A DNA stretch of 64,000 bases, from positions 62,001 to 126,000 of the forward strand of contig JBFLXL010000003.1 in the NCBI GenBank assembly GCA_040757205.1, read 5' to 3'. This DNA is from Bacillota bacterium (GTDB taxonomy: Bacteria > Bacillota > Desulfotomaculia > Desulfotomaculales > Desulforudaceae). The notes under the pieces were generated by a model that searched no databases, was not told the DNA's origin, and worked only from the letters and a program-made list of their open reading frames with translations. Below, piece by piece: positions 44,219 to 51,893 of the stretch. Each line of letters starts with the position of its first letter. Position 1 is the stretch's first letter. Made by a program: the position numbers and the translations under genes.

Positions 44219-45994
44219 GTGGCACGCGAGCGAGTTTACATCGACGCCGACGTTTTGATCATCGGCGGCGGCACGGCTGGTTGCCTGGCCGCCTGGGAGG
44301 CACGTCAGTCCGGTGGGGAGAACCTGAAGATCGTGATCCTGGAAAAGGCCTTCATCCGTAACAGCGGCGCCCTTTCCGCCGGGATGAACGCGCTCAACAT
44401 GTACGTAAACCAGGGTAAACCCGAAGACCTGGTGGCCTACATCCGCTATGACGTGTGCGGCGCGCCGGTGCGCGAAGACATCCTGCTCGGCGTTGCCGGG
44501 CTGGTCAACGAGACGGTGGCCATGATGGAAAAAGAGGGGCTGCCGATCAAGAAAAAGGCCGACGGCAGCTACCTGAACCGCGGCAAGTGGAACATCGAAA
44601 TCAACGGATCGCTTTTAAAACCGATCACCGCCAACATGGCCATGAAAGCGCGGGCCAAAGTCTACAACCGGGTTTACGTGACCGACCTGATCACGGTGGA
44701 CGGCCGCGTGGCCGGGTGTGTCGGCTTCGGCGTCCGGGACGGCAAGTACTACGTGGCCCGGGGCAAAACCGTGCTGGTCTGCGCCGGCGGGGCCGCCGGC
44801 CTCTGGCGCCCCCGCGGCCAGGGAGACGCCCACCACCGCATCTGGTACTACCCGTTCAACACCGGTGGGTCCTATGCCATGTGCAAGCGGGCCGGGGCCA
44901 AGATGGTCGGGTTTGACAGCCGTTTCGTGCCGGTCCGGACCAAGGACACCTACGCCGCGACCGGGGCCATGTCCATCGGGATGTGGGCGCCGATGATCAA
45001 TGCCAAGGGCGAGGCTTTCATGCGCGAGCGCGAGGAATACGTGAAGCTCGGCGGCCACACCGCCCCCACCCCGATCCGGGTGCTGGCGTACTGCCGGGAG
45101 ATGCAGAACAACCGCGGCCCCTGCTACATGGACACCACCAGGGGAGACCCGCAGCGGGTGGAGGGTCTAAAATCCCAATATCTGGACATGTCCCCCATCC
45201 TCGTGCTCTATTGGGGCTGCAACGACATCAACCCCAGCCGGGAGCCGGTGGAGATCGACGCCGACAACCCGTCGATCGTCGGGGCGAACGCGGCCTTTGC
45301 CGGGGCCTGGACGCTCGGCACCTCCCGGATGACCACGGTGGAGCGCCTGTTCGTGTCGGGAGACGCGCTGGGTGCCGCGCCGTCACGCTTCATTTCCGGG
45401 AGCTGGACTTGCGGCCGTCTGGCTGGACGCAGCATGGTCGGCCACATCAAGGAAAAGCGGCCCGAACTCCTGGAGCTTGACCCCGCGGTGCTTTCGGACC
45501 TGGAAAGAAAGATTTTCGCGCCCTTGGAGCGGTACGAGAAGTGCAGTTTCTTCACCAGCGGGGACCCGGTGGAAGGCGTGTTCCCCAACCAGATGGAGTG
45601 GCGGATGCAGCACATTATGGAGGAGTATTGCGGCGGCCGTTCCCGGTGGTTCTACGTGAACGAAACCAACCTGGGCATCGCCCGCAAGCTGATCAACCGG
45701 ATGCGGCGGGAACAGTTGGCCTACCTGGTGGCGAAAGACATGCACCAGCTGCAGCTCGCCTGGGACGTAATCAACCGGCTGGACGTCTGCCAACTGGTGA
45801 TCGACCATATCGACCACCGGAAGGAGACCCGCTACCCTGGTTACGTCAACCGGACGGACTACCCCGAGGTGAACGACGCCAATTTCGACTGCTTCGTCAC
45901 CTCGCTCTGGGATGCGGAGAAGGACGAATTGACCTTTGACAAGGAGCCCTACGAGCAGATCATTCCCGGCGACCGCAAGGCCCAGACCATATGA
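44219..45994 (+). CDS. Divergent AprA-like flavoprotein
   Basis: 591-aa flavoprotein of the AprA/fumarate reductase superfamily with FAD fold (ADVLIIGGGTAGCLAAWEAR), similar along its length to the canonical AprA at 48524 (WYYPFNTGGSYAMCKRAGAK; RFVPVRTKDTYAATGA; MTTVERLFVSGDALG; CGRLAGRS; ETRYPGYVNRTDYP). Aligned by eye to AprA, the Trp and Arg of the active-site region are kept, but the His-Ser-Gly segment near AprA His398 reads GANAAFAGAW, and the NGESYK segment reads NGSLLK. It is thus probably not a normal APS reductase. Followed by an AprB-like ferredoxin; order A-B is opposite to canonical B-A. GTG start with AAGGAGGG upstream. Confidence 0.85.
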   Translation: MARERVYIDADVLIIGGGTAGCLAAWEARQSGGENLKIVILEKAFIRNSGALSAGMNALNMYVNQGKPEDLVAYIRYDVCGAPVREDILLGVAGLVNETVAMMEKEGLPIKKKADGSYLNRGKWNIEINGSLLKPITANMAMKARAKVYNRVYVTDLITVDGRVAGCVGFGVRDGKYYVARGKTVLVCAGGAAGLWRPRGQGDAHHRIWYYPFNTGGSYAMCKRAGAKMVGFDSRFVPVRTKDTYAATGAMSIGMWAPMINAKGEAFMREREEYVKLGGHTAPTPIRVLAYCREMQNNRGPCYMDTTRGDPQRVEGLKSQYLDMSPILVLYWGCNDINPSREPVEIDADNPSIVGANAAFAGAWTLGTSRMTTVERLFVSGDALGAAPSRFISGSWTCGRLAGRSMVGHIKEKRPELLELDPAVLSDLERKIFAPLERYEKCSFFTSGDPVEGVFPNQMEWRMQHIMEEYCGGRSRWFYVNETNLGIARKLINRMRREQLAYLVAKDMHQLQLAWDVINRLDVCQLVIDHIDHRKETRYPGYVNRTDYPEVNDANFDCFVTSLWDAEKDELTFDKEPYEQIIPGDRKAQTI

Positions 45995-46112
45995 CCGCGA
46001 GACCGCGAAAAACAAGCATGGCTTGATGCGGCGAAGCCTGACAAAGCCAAGCGCGAGTTTTTTGCAACGGTCTCACCGGCAGCTTTGAATACCGAGAGGA
46101 GGTACCAAACCA

Positions 46113-46457
46113 ATGCCGCCGTATGTTATTCCCGACCAGTGCGACGGGTGCCAGGGCGAGCGGGAACCGCTCTGCGAGCTGGTCTGCCCGGGCAACCTGA
46201 TGGTGATTGAAGAACCCACCGGTAAGGCGGTTTGCCGGGATGTGGGCGACTGCTGGGACTGCATGACCTGCACCAAGTATTGTCCGCGGCAGGCGATCCA
46301 GACCAGGATTCAGTACCAGTTGGCCTTTGTCCCCGGGAAACTCGTCCCCGTCGTCGGCCCGCACAGTGTCACCTGGACCCTGATCGATTGCCACGGCCAC
46401 GTGGAACGCTTCATTATGCGGACCCTGTCCGGGGACGACGAGGAAGAAGATTTGTAG
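46113..46457 (+). CDS. AprB-like ferredoxin subunit, short C-terminus
   Basis: 114 aa with eight cluster cysteines: CDGCQGEREPLCELVCPGN and CWDCMTCTKYCPRQAI, matching AprB. The canonical AprB (48035) has 146 aa; this paralogue lacks about 30 C-terminal residues (the tail that wraps AprA in solved AprAB). Ribosome site GAGGAGG precedes the ATG at 46113. Presumably the electron-transfer partner of the AprA-like protein. A TGGCT/AGCCA pair and six T's lie between the two genes. Confidence 0.88.
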   Translation: MPPYVIPDQCDGCQGEREPLCELVCPGNLMVIEEPTGKAVCRDVGDCWDCMTCTKYCPRQAIQTRIQYQLAFVPGKLVPVVGPHSVTWTLIDCHGHVERFIMRTLSGDDEEEDL

Positions 46458-46479
46458 GCATAGATTTCGCTAAGACGGT

Positions 46480-46832
46480 GAAAAACCGCCGGTGCAGGCG
46501 ACATTGCGAAGCGTCGCTACAGCGGTCAGCGCAGGGAGGACGGCACTGCCGCCGGCGAGGACGCCGTGCCAACCTTTGCTGAACAGCCATCAATACTGCT
46601 GGGCGGCACTGGAAGGCTGAACCTGAACATCCTTCGCTGGCAATCCGCAGGCGGCGTGCAGTGCCCCGAACCAAGCTGAATCCGCTGTTGACGCGGAGCA
46701 CGGAGCCAAGCGGCGGTTTCACTGCGGCGGATACAGTGACCGGAGATAATGCCCCGGCGCACACCGGCCTCATGAAGATATAGCGGTGACAACGGAAACC
46801 GCCCCGCCGATTCGGCAGGGCGGTTCTTTGCG
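46480..46832 (+). ncRNA. Candidate structured RNA (unknown class)
   Basis: An intergenic stretch of about 350 nt with no coding frame but many short perfect stems: GCGAC/GTCGC (46498/46513), GGCAC/GTGCC (46542/46566) around GGCG-AGGA-CGCC, GGCACTG/CAGTGCC (46615/46659) enclosing GAAGG/CCTTC, TCACTG/CAGTGA (46719/46734), ending in a terminator AACCGCCC...GGGCGGTT-CTTT (46797-46828). It could be a 3' UTR, a novel RNA or a decayed element. No known class recognised. Confidence 0.35.
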
Positions 46833-46846
46833 GTCGGCCGGCGGGC

Positions 46847-47272
46847 CTACTGGTCCTCGTCGTCCTCTTCCCGGCCTTCCTTTGGAATGGAGGCGAAGTC
46901 CGGAACCTGCTCCTTGAGGATGTCCAGTTCCTGGTCTTCTTTCTGCACCTTGAGGATCAGTTCGAGCACCTTGTTGATCAGTTCCTGGTACCGGCTCTGA
47001 GATTCGTGAAAGGCCCGGATGGTCGGGTGTTCAGCCACCTTGAGTTCCATCTGCTCCAGGGCCCGAATCTCGTTGGGGGACAGGTCTGTGTTCTGGGACT
47101 GCTTTCTCTGGGCCATTTCCTGCATGCCGTGAAAAACCTTCAGCATTTCCAGCGCGCTGTTGTCGTTGAACATCACCTTCTGCTTCGCCTTTACTTCCCG
47201 GTATTCGGCGCATTGCGTAAGCACCCGGCCCAACTCCCGGGCTTTGTCGAGGACTTCCTGCGACACTTTCAA
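46847..47272 (-). CDS. YlbF/YmcA-family protein
   Basis: 141-aa helical protein of the com_ylbF (DUF964) family: MKVSQEVLDKARELGRVLTQ at the start, then charged helices with ALEQMELKVAEHPTI and RYQELINKVLELI. In Bacillus, YlbF-YmcA-YaaT form a complex involved in mRNA maturation and sporulation. The acidic tail EEDDEDQ is common. It lies on the opposite strand between the two apr units. Confidence 0.85.
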   Translation of the reverse strand: MKVSQEVLDKARELGRVLTQCAEYREVKAKQKVMFNDNSALEMLKVFHGMQEMAQRKQSQNTDLSPNEIRALEQMELKVAEHPTIRAFHESQSRYQELINKVLELILKVQKEDQELDILKEQVPDFASIPKEGREEDDEDQ

Positions 47273-47553
47273 AAACCTCCTGTGTGTGGGGAATGCGGCA
47301 ATTTCCCTGCCGGTGGCTTGGCCGACTGGTCTTCAGAATTATACCACGGGTATCTCCCGTACCACAAACCTGTGATTGCAGAGTCAACCTTTTGCGAGCC
47401 GCCCGCACAAGGTCCGCCTCCAAAGATCGACAGTATTTGTGCCCATTTCAAAGCGTAAGCCGGCAATGTGCCCGCGATTTGCCAATTTAAAGCACAGAGC
47501 GGGTATCCGGGCGGAAGAAGCTGAAAGCGGTAATTTTTTGAGGCAGACGGGAC

Positions 47554-47582
47554 TTGTCAGTGCCGGTGGGACATGCTATATT
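47554..47582 (+). promoter_or_regulatory. Promoter upstream of aprBA
   Basis: -35 TTGTCA (47554-47559), 17-nt spacer, -10 TATATT (47577-47582). It lies about 450 nt before aprB and about 85 nt before the element shared with the aprA-like gene. It would give a long leader. Confidence 0.65.
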
Positions 47583-48034
47583 TAACACAATCTCAGTCCG
47601 GCACCTTGGGCGGCCTCTGGTTGTCGACGCCATATGTGCCCAACTTCACAATACTTCGCCAGCGGGTTAATCAGGGAGCGATTATTACCAAACATCGTAA
47701 TAACCATTCCAAAATCCTAAAATTAATTTTTTCAGGCAGGAAAACCGGTGGTCACGTAGAAATAAGTTTCTCGAAGTCTGTGGTAAATCGGCGCGGTTAG
47801 GCATTGCGGTGCCGCCGGTGCGGTACGCAGGCCTTTCAATGCGGATGGAACCCCTGAATAGTTTCACTCACGCCTCATCCGGGTTCCTCCTTGGGCGGGC
47901 GTGGGGAAACCGTTACTACGCAGTCCGTGTCTTGGGCGGAGAAGGGAGTGGTGCTCCGGAGAACAAAGCCGCCAAAGGGTTCGTTACGGTCCGAATGGTT
48001 CCAGCCACAATCCTAATTTGGGAGGTTAGAATTA
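47583..48034 (+). promoter_or_regulatory. aprBA leader with conserved element
   Basis: No gene supported. It contains TTAATCAGGGAGCGATTATT-ACCAAACATCGTAA (47667-47700), matching 43953-43985; an inverted repeat TTATTAC / GTAATAA (47682-47688 and 47697-47703); and CAGGCAGGA at 47731, also found in the aprA-like leader. An aprB ribosome site GGGAGG is at 48019. Confidence 0.55.
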
Positions 48035-48475
48035 ATGCCGACATTTGTAATGACCGAGAAGTGCGACGGCTGCAAGGGGCAGGACAAAACCGCGTGCATG
48101 TACATTTGCCCCAACGACCTGATGGTCTTGGACAAGGAAAAGATGAAGGCCCACAACCGGGCTCCGGACGAGTGCTGGGAGTGCCTCTGCTGTGTCAAGA
48201 TCTGCCCGCAGCAGGCGATGGACATGCGGGGTTACGCCGACTTTGTCCCGATGGGCGCGGCTTGCGTGCCGCTCAGAGGTTCACAGGACATCATGTGGAC
48301 CGTTAAGTTTCGGAACGGCGACATCAAGCGCTTCAAGTTCCCCATCCGGACCACCGATGAAGGCATGGCGGCACCCGATGGCGGATACGGCGCGGGCACG
48401 GACGATATCGCCGACGTGGTCCATCTGTTCACCGAGCCGGCTTCGCTGGGCGTGGCTGTACCCACCCCTAAGTAA
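48035..48475 (+). CDS. aprB: APS reductase beta subunit
   Basis: 146-aa two-[4Fe-4S] ferredoxin-like subunit: CDGCKGQDKTACMYICPND and CWECLCCVKICPQQAM, followed by a beta segment (IMWTVKFRNGDIKRFKFPIR) and a C-terminal tail. It passes electrons from QmoABC/HdrBC-type donors to AprA. ATG at 48035 has GGGAGG upstream. Order aprB-aprA as in all known operons. Confidence 0.96.
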   Translation: MPTFVMTEKCDGCKGQDKTACMYICPNDLMVLDKEKMKAHNRAPDECWECLCCVKICPQQAMDMRGYADFVPMGAACVPLRGSQDIMWTVKFRNGDIKRFKFPIRTTDEGMAAPDGGYGAGTDDIADVVHLFTEPASLGVAVPTPK

Positions 48476-48523
48476 GCACCGGATTAACGGAATAAATTCG
48501 TAATTTGGAGGAGGTTACATAGA

Positions 48524-50413
48524 ATGCCGAATTTCGAAACTGTAGAAGTCACCACTGATTTCCTTATCATTGGTGGCGGCATGGCGGCCTGCGGCGCGGC
48601 CGTTGAAGCGGCGCACTGGGCTAAAAAGCACGGCCTGAAAGTCACCGTGGTCGACAAGGCGGCCATGGACCGGAGCGGTGCCGTGGCCCAAGGTCTGTCG
48701 GCCATCAACCTGTATGTCGGCCTGCGCGACAATGAGAACACCGTGATGGACTACGTGGAATACGTCCGGAACGACCTGATGGGCGTCGCCCGCGACGACC
48801 TCGTCTACAACATCGCCCGCCACGTCGACTCCACCGTGCACCTGTTCGAGAAGTGGGGTCTCCCGATCTGGCCGAAAGGCGATGACGACCCCTTCCGGAT
48901 CGGCCCGTACCAGCGGGGCGGCCGCTGGCAGGCCATGATCAACGGTGAGTCCTACAAGATCATCGTGGCCGAAGCCGCGAAGAACGCCCTCGGCGTTGAC
49001 AACATCTACGAGCGCGTGTTCATCGTGGACCCGATCGTGGAAAACAACCGGTTCGTCGGCTGTGTCGGTTTCAGCACCCGCGAGGAGAAGTTCTACGTGT
49101 TCCGCGCGAAGGTAGCCCTGTGTGCGATGGGCGGCTGCGTGGGCGTGTTCCGTCCGCGGTCCTCCGGCGAGGGTCTCGGCCGGTCCTGGTACCCGCCGTT
49201 CTCCACCGGCTCCAGCGCTTACTTCACCATCAAGGCCGGCGCCGAGATGACCTGCCAGGAAGTCCGGTTCATCCCGGTCCGCTTCAAGGACGCCTACGGT
49301 CCGGTCGGCGCGTGGTTCCTGCTCTTCAAGTCCACCGCGACCAACGCCTTCGGCGAAGTGTACATGCAGACCAACGCCCACATTCTCGACAACTGGGGCA
49401 AGTACGGCAAGGTGAAGCCGATCCCGGCCAACCTGCGTAACTACCTCGGCATGATCGATGTCTCGGCCGGCAAGGGCCCGATCTACATGCAGACGGCCGA
49501 CGCCATCAAGCGCCTCGCCGCCAAGTACGAGGGCGACGAGAAGGCCTTCAAGAAGAAGATGAAACACCTCCACGACGAAGCGTGGGAAGACTTCCTCGAC
49601 ATGACCATCTCCCAGGCCCTCCTGTGGGCGGCCTGCAACATCCACCCCGAGCAGAAAGAGTCCGAAATCGCCGCCGCCGAGCCGTACTTCATCGGTTCGC
49701 ACTCCGGTGCCTCCGGCGCCTGGATCAGCGGTCCGGACGACGTGGCGCCGCCGGAATACTTCTGGGGCTACGCCAACCTGACCACGGTCGACGGCCTGTT
49801 CGCCGCCGGTGACGCCTCCGGCGCGTCCAGCCACAAGTTCTCCTCCGGTTCGCACGCGGAAGGCCGTATCGCCGCCAAGGCCGCCTGCAAGTACCTGGTC
49901 GACAAGAACCCCGACCTGCCGGCCCTGGACCCGGCGGTGGTCGAGGCCCTGAAGGCCAAGACCCTGGCTCCGCTCGACCGGTACGTGGAGTTCAAGGACT
50001 TCACCACCGCGCCGGAAGTCAACCCGAACTACATCCTGCCGAAGCAGTACAAGCACCGCATCCAGAAGCTGATGGACGAGTACGCCGGCGGCTGGGGCTC
50101 CAACTTCACCACCAGCAAGATGCTGCTGGAGAAGGGCATGGAGTACCTGCAGATGCTGAAGGAAGACTCCGAGAAGCTCGCGGCCCGCGACCTGAACGAG
50201 CTGATGCGCTGCTGGGAGAACGTCCACCGCACCTGGGTGGCCGAGTCCCACATCCGCACCATCCTGTTCCGCGAAGAGACCCGTTGGCCGGGCTACTACT
50301 TCCGCGCCGACTTCCCGAAGATGGACGACAGCTGGGAAGTCTTCGTGAACTGCAAGTGGGACCCGAACACGGGCGAGTGGGAAGTCTTCAAGAGAGACAT
50401 CATCAAGCTGTAG
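48524..50413 (+). CDS. aprA: APS reductase alpha subunit
   Basis: 629-aa FAD subunit reducing adenylylsulfate to sulfite and AMP. FAD fold DFLIIGGGMAACGAAVEAAH; active-site segments SAINLYVGLRDNE, WYPPFSTGSSAYFTIKAGAE, RFIPVRFKDAYGPVGAW, and GSHSGASGAW (His region). Codons are strongly C-ending, consistent with high expression. ATG at 48524 has GGAGGAGG upstream, 48 nt after aprB, and a terminator follows at 50431. Confidence 0.98.
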   Translation: MPNFETVEVTTDFLIIGGGMAACGAAVEAAHWAKKHGLKVTVVDKAAMDRSGAVAQGLSAINLYVGLRDNENTVMDYVEYVRNDLMGVARDDLVYNIARHVDSTVHLFEKWGLPIWPKGDDDPFRIGPYQRGGRWQAMINGESYKIIVAEAAKNALGVDNIYERVFIVDPIVENNRFVGCVGFSTREEKFYVFRAKVALCAMGGCVGVFRPRSSGEGLGRSWYPPFSTGSSAYFTIKAGAEMTCQEVRFIPVRFKDAYGPVGAWFLLFKSTATNAFGEVYMQTNAHILDNWGKYGKVKPIPANLRNYLGMIDVSAGKGPIYMQTADAIKRLAAKYEGDEKAFKKKMKHLHDEAWEDFLDMTISQALLWAACNIHPEQKESEIAAAEPYFIGSHSGASGAWISGPDDVAPPEYFWGYANLTTVDGLFAAGDASGASSHKFSSGSHAEGRIAAKAACKYLVDKNPDLPALDPAVVEALKAKTLAPLDRYVEFKDFTTAPEVNPNYILPKQYKHRIQKLMDEYAGGWGSNFTTSKMLLEKGMEYLQMLKEDSEKLAARDLNELMRCWENVHRTWVAESHIRTILFREETRWPGYYFRADFPKMDDSWEVFVNCKWDPNTGEWEVFKRDIIKL

Positions 50414-50430
50414 CTTCCAGAGGGGAAACG

Positions 50431-50475
50431 CGGGCGAAATCCGGGGATTTCGCCCGCCACTTTCCTTTTTTTCTT
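50431..50475 (+). terminator. Terminator after aprBA
   Basis: Stem CGGGCGAAAT / ATTTCGCCCG (50431-50440 with 50447-50456) followed by a T-rich run. It separates aprBA from qmoA, though qmoA must then have its own promoter in the next 180 nt. Confidence 0.85.
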
Positions 50476-50632
50476 CAACAGACGAAAGAGTCTGCGGTCT
50501 GCCTAAAGACAGAATGCAAAGCGCAACGACCGTGGAGATGGGCAGCGGACACACCAGCAGCCGTGGACGGGAGGCCCCAAGCCTCCCCACTATGTGTTTT
50601 TAGTCCCAATATTTACGTAGGGTGATAACAAT

Positions 50633-51892
50633 ATGGCCAACAAAAGCATCCTGGTTGTCGGGGGAGGGATAAGCGGGCTGACCACGGCCCTGGAAGCGGC
50701 GGAGGTGGGCTGCGAGGTTTACCTCGTGGAGAAGAACCCCTACCTGGGCGGCCGGGTCGCTCAGCTGCACCAGTACTTCCCCAAACTGTGCCCGCCGAAC
50801 TGCGGGCTGGAGATCAACTTCCGGCGCCTGCGCAAGAACCCCAGAATTAAATTCTTCACCTGTGCCGAGGTCGAGAAAATCTCCGGCCGAAAGGGCGACC
50901 TCGACGTCACCGTCAAGCTGAACCCGCGTTACATCAAGGCGGAGTGCACTGCGTGCGGTGAGTGCACGGCGGTCTGCCCGGCCGAGCGGGTAAACGACTT
51001 CAACTACGGCCTGGACACCACCAAGGCGGCCTACCTGCCCCACCCGTTCGCCTTCCCCCTGCGCTACGTCATCGACCGCCGGGCCTGCCCCGACGGCTGC
51101 ACCAAGTGCGTGGAGGCGTGCAAGTACAACGTGGTCGACCTGGCCATGGCCCCCGAAACGGTCAACCTGAAGGTGGGCGCGGTGGTGTACGCCACCGGCT
51201 GGCAGCCGTACGACGCCGCCAAGATCGGCTACTACGGTTTCGGGCGCGCAAAGAACGTCATCACCAACGTCATGCTGGAGCGGTTGGCGGTCCCGAACGG
51301 CCCGACCGAGGGCAGAATCGTCCGCCCGTCCGACGGGAAAGAGCCTCAGACCATCGCCTTTGTGCAGTGTGCCGGCTCGCGGGACGAGAACCACCAGGCC
51401 TACTGTTCCCAGATCTGCTGCCTGGCGACGTTGAAACAAATCACCTATATCCGGGAAAAGAACCCGGACGCCAAGATTTACGTCTTCTACATCGACATCC
51501 GGGCGCTGGGCAAGTACGAGGACTTCTACACCAAGGTGGCCAAGGACGAAAACGTGGTCTTCATCAAGGGCAAAGTCGGTGAGATCACCGCGGACCCGGC
51601 CACCGGAGACCTGACCCTCGAGACCGAGGACCAGGAGGCGGGCAAGACCGTCACCCAGACAGTGAACTTGGTGGTTCTGGCCACCGGTATGAAGCCGTCT
51701 ACTTTGGAAGCCCCGGTCCCCTCGGAACTGGCCGCGGCCGACGCGGGCGGTTTCGTGGTTTCCGACATAGCCGGAACCGGCGTCGGCGGTGCCGGGTGCG
51801 CCCGGAAGCCGATGGAGGTTTCGGCGTCTGTGCGCGACGCCACGGCGGCCGCGCTCAAAGCCATTCAGGCTACGGTGGGGGGTGGCAAGTAG
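50633..51892 (+). CDS. qmoA: Quinone-interacting oxidoreductase subunit A
   Basis: 419-aa HdrA-like flavoprotein. FAD fold MANKSILVVGGGISGLTTAL; an internal ferredoxin cluster (CTACGECTAVCPAERVND; CPDGCTKCVEACKYN); HdrA motif IAFVQCAGSRDENHQAYCSQICC. It channels electrons towards APS reductase. ATG at 50633 preceded by AGGGTGAT. It ends 1 nt before the qmoB start. Confidence 0.95.
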   Translation: MANKSILVVGGGISGLTTALEAAEVGCEVYLVEKNPYLGGRVAQLHQYFPKLCPPNCGLEINFRRLRKNPRIKFFTCAEVEKISGRKGDLDVTVKLNPRYIKAECTACGECTAVCPAERVNDFNYGLDTTKAAYLPHPFAFPLRYVIDRRACPDGCTKCVEACKYNVVDLAMAPETVNLKVGAVVYATGWQPYDAAKIGYYGFGRAKNVITNVMLERLAVPNGPTEGRIVRPSDGKEPQTIAFVQCAGSRDENHQAYCSQICCLATLKQITYIREKNPDAKIYVFYIDIRALGKYEDFYTKVAKDENVVFIKGKVGEITADPATGDLTLETEDQEAGKTVTQTVNLVVLATGMKPSTLEAPVPSELAAADAGGFVVSDIAGTGVGGAGCARKPMEVSASVRDATAAALKAIQATVGGGK

Positions 51893-51893
51893 T

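Noticed and set aside
46480-46832. RNase P, tmRNA or SRP RNA
   Set aside because: None of the conserved core sequences of these RNAs (e.g. GAGGAAAGTCC of RNase P) is present.
47573-47800. 75-aa open frame in the aprBA leader
   Set aside because: It crosses the conserved regulatory element and lacks a ribosome site or recognisable protein features.
48515-50590. Very long open frame on the minus strand, antisense to aprA
   Set aside because: It is the complement of a C-ending, GC-rich gene; long antisense frames are expected there. No family-like motifs.
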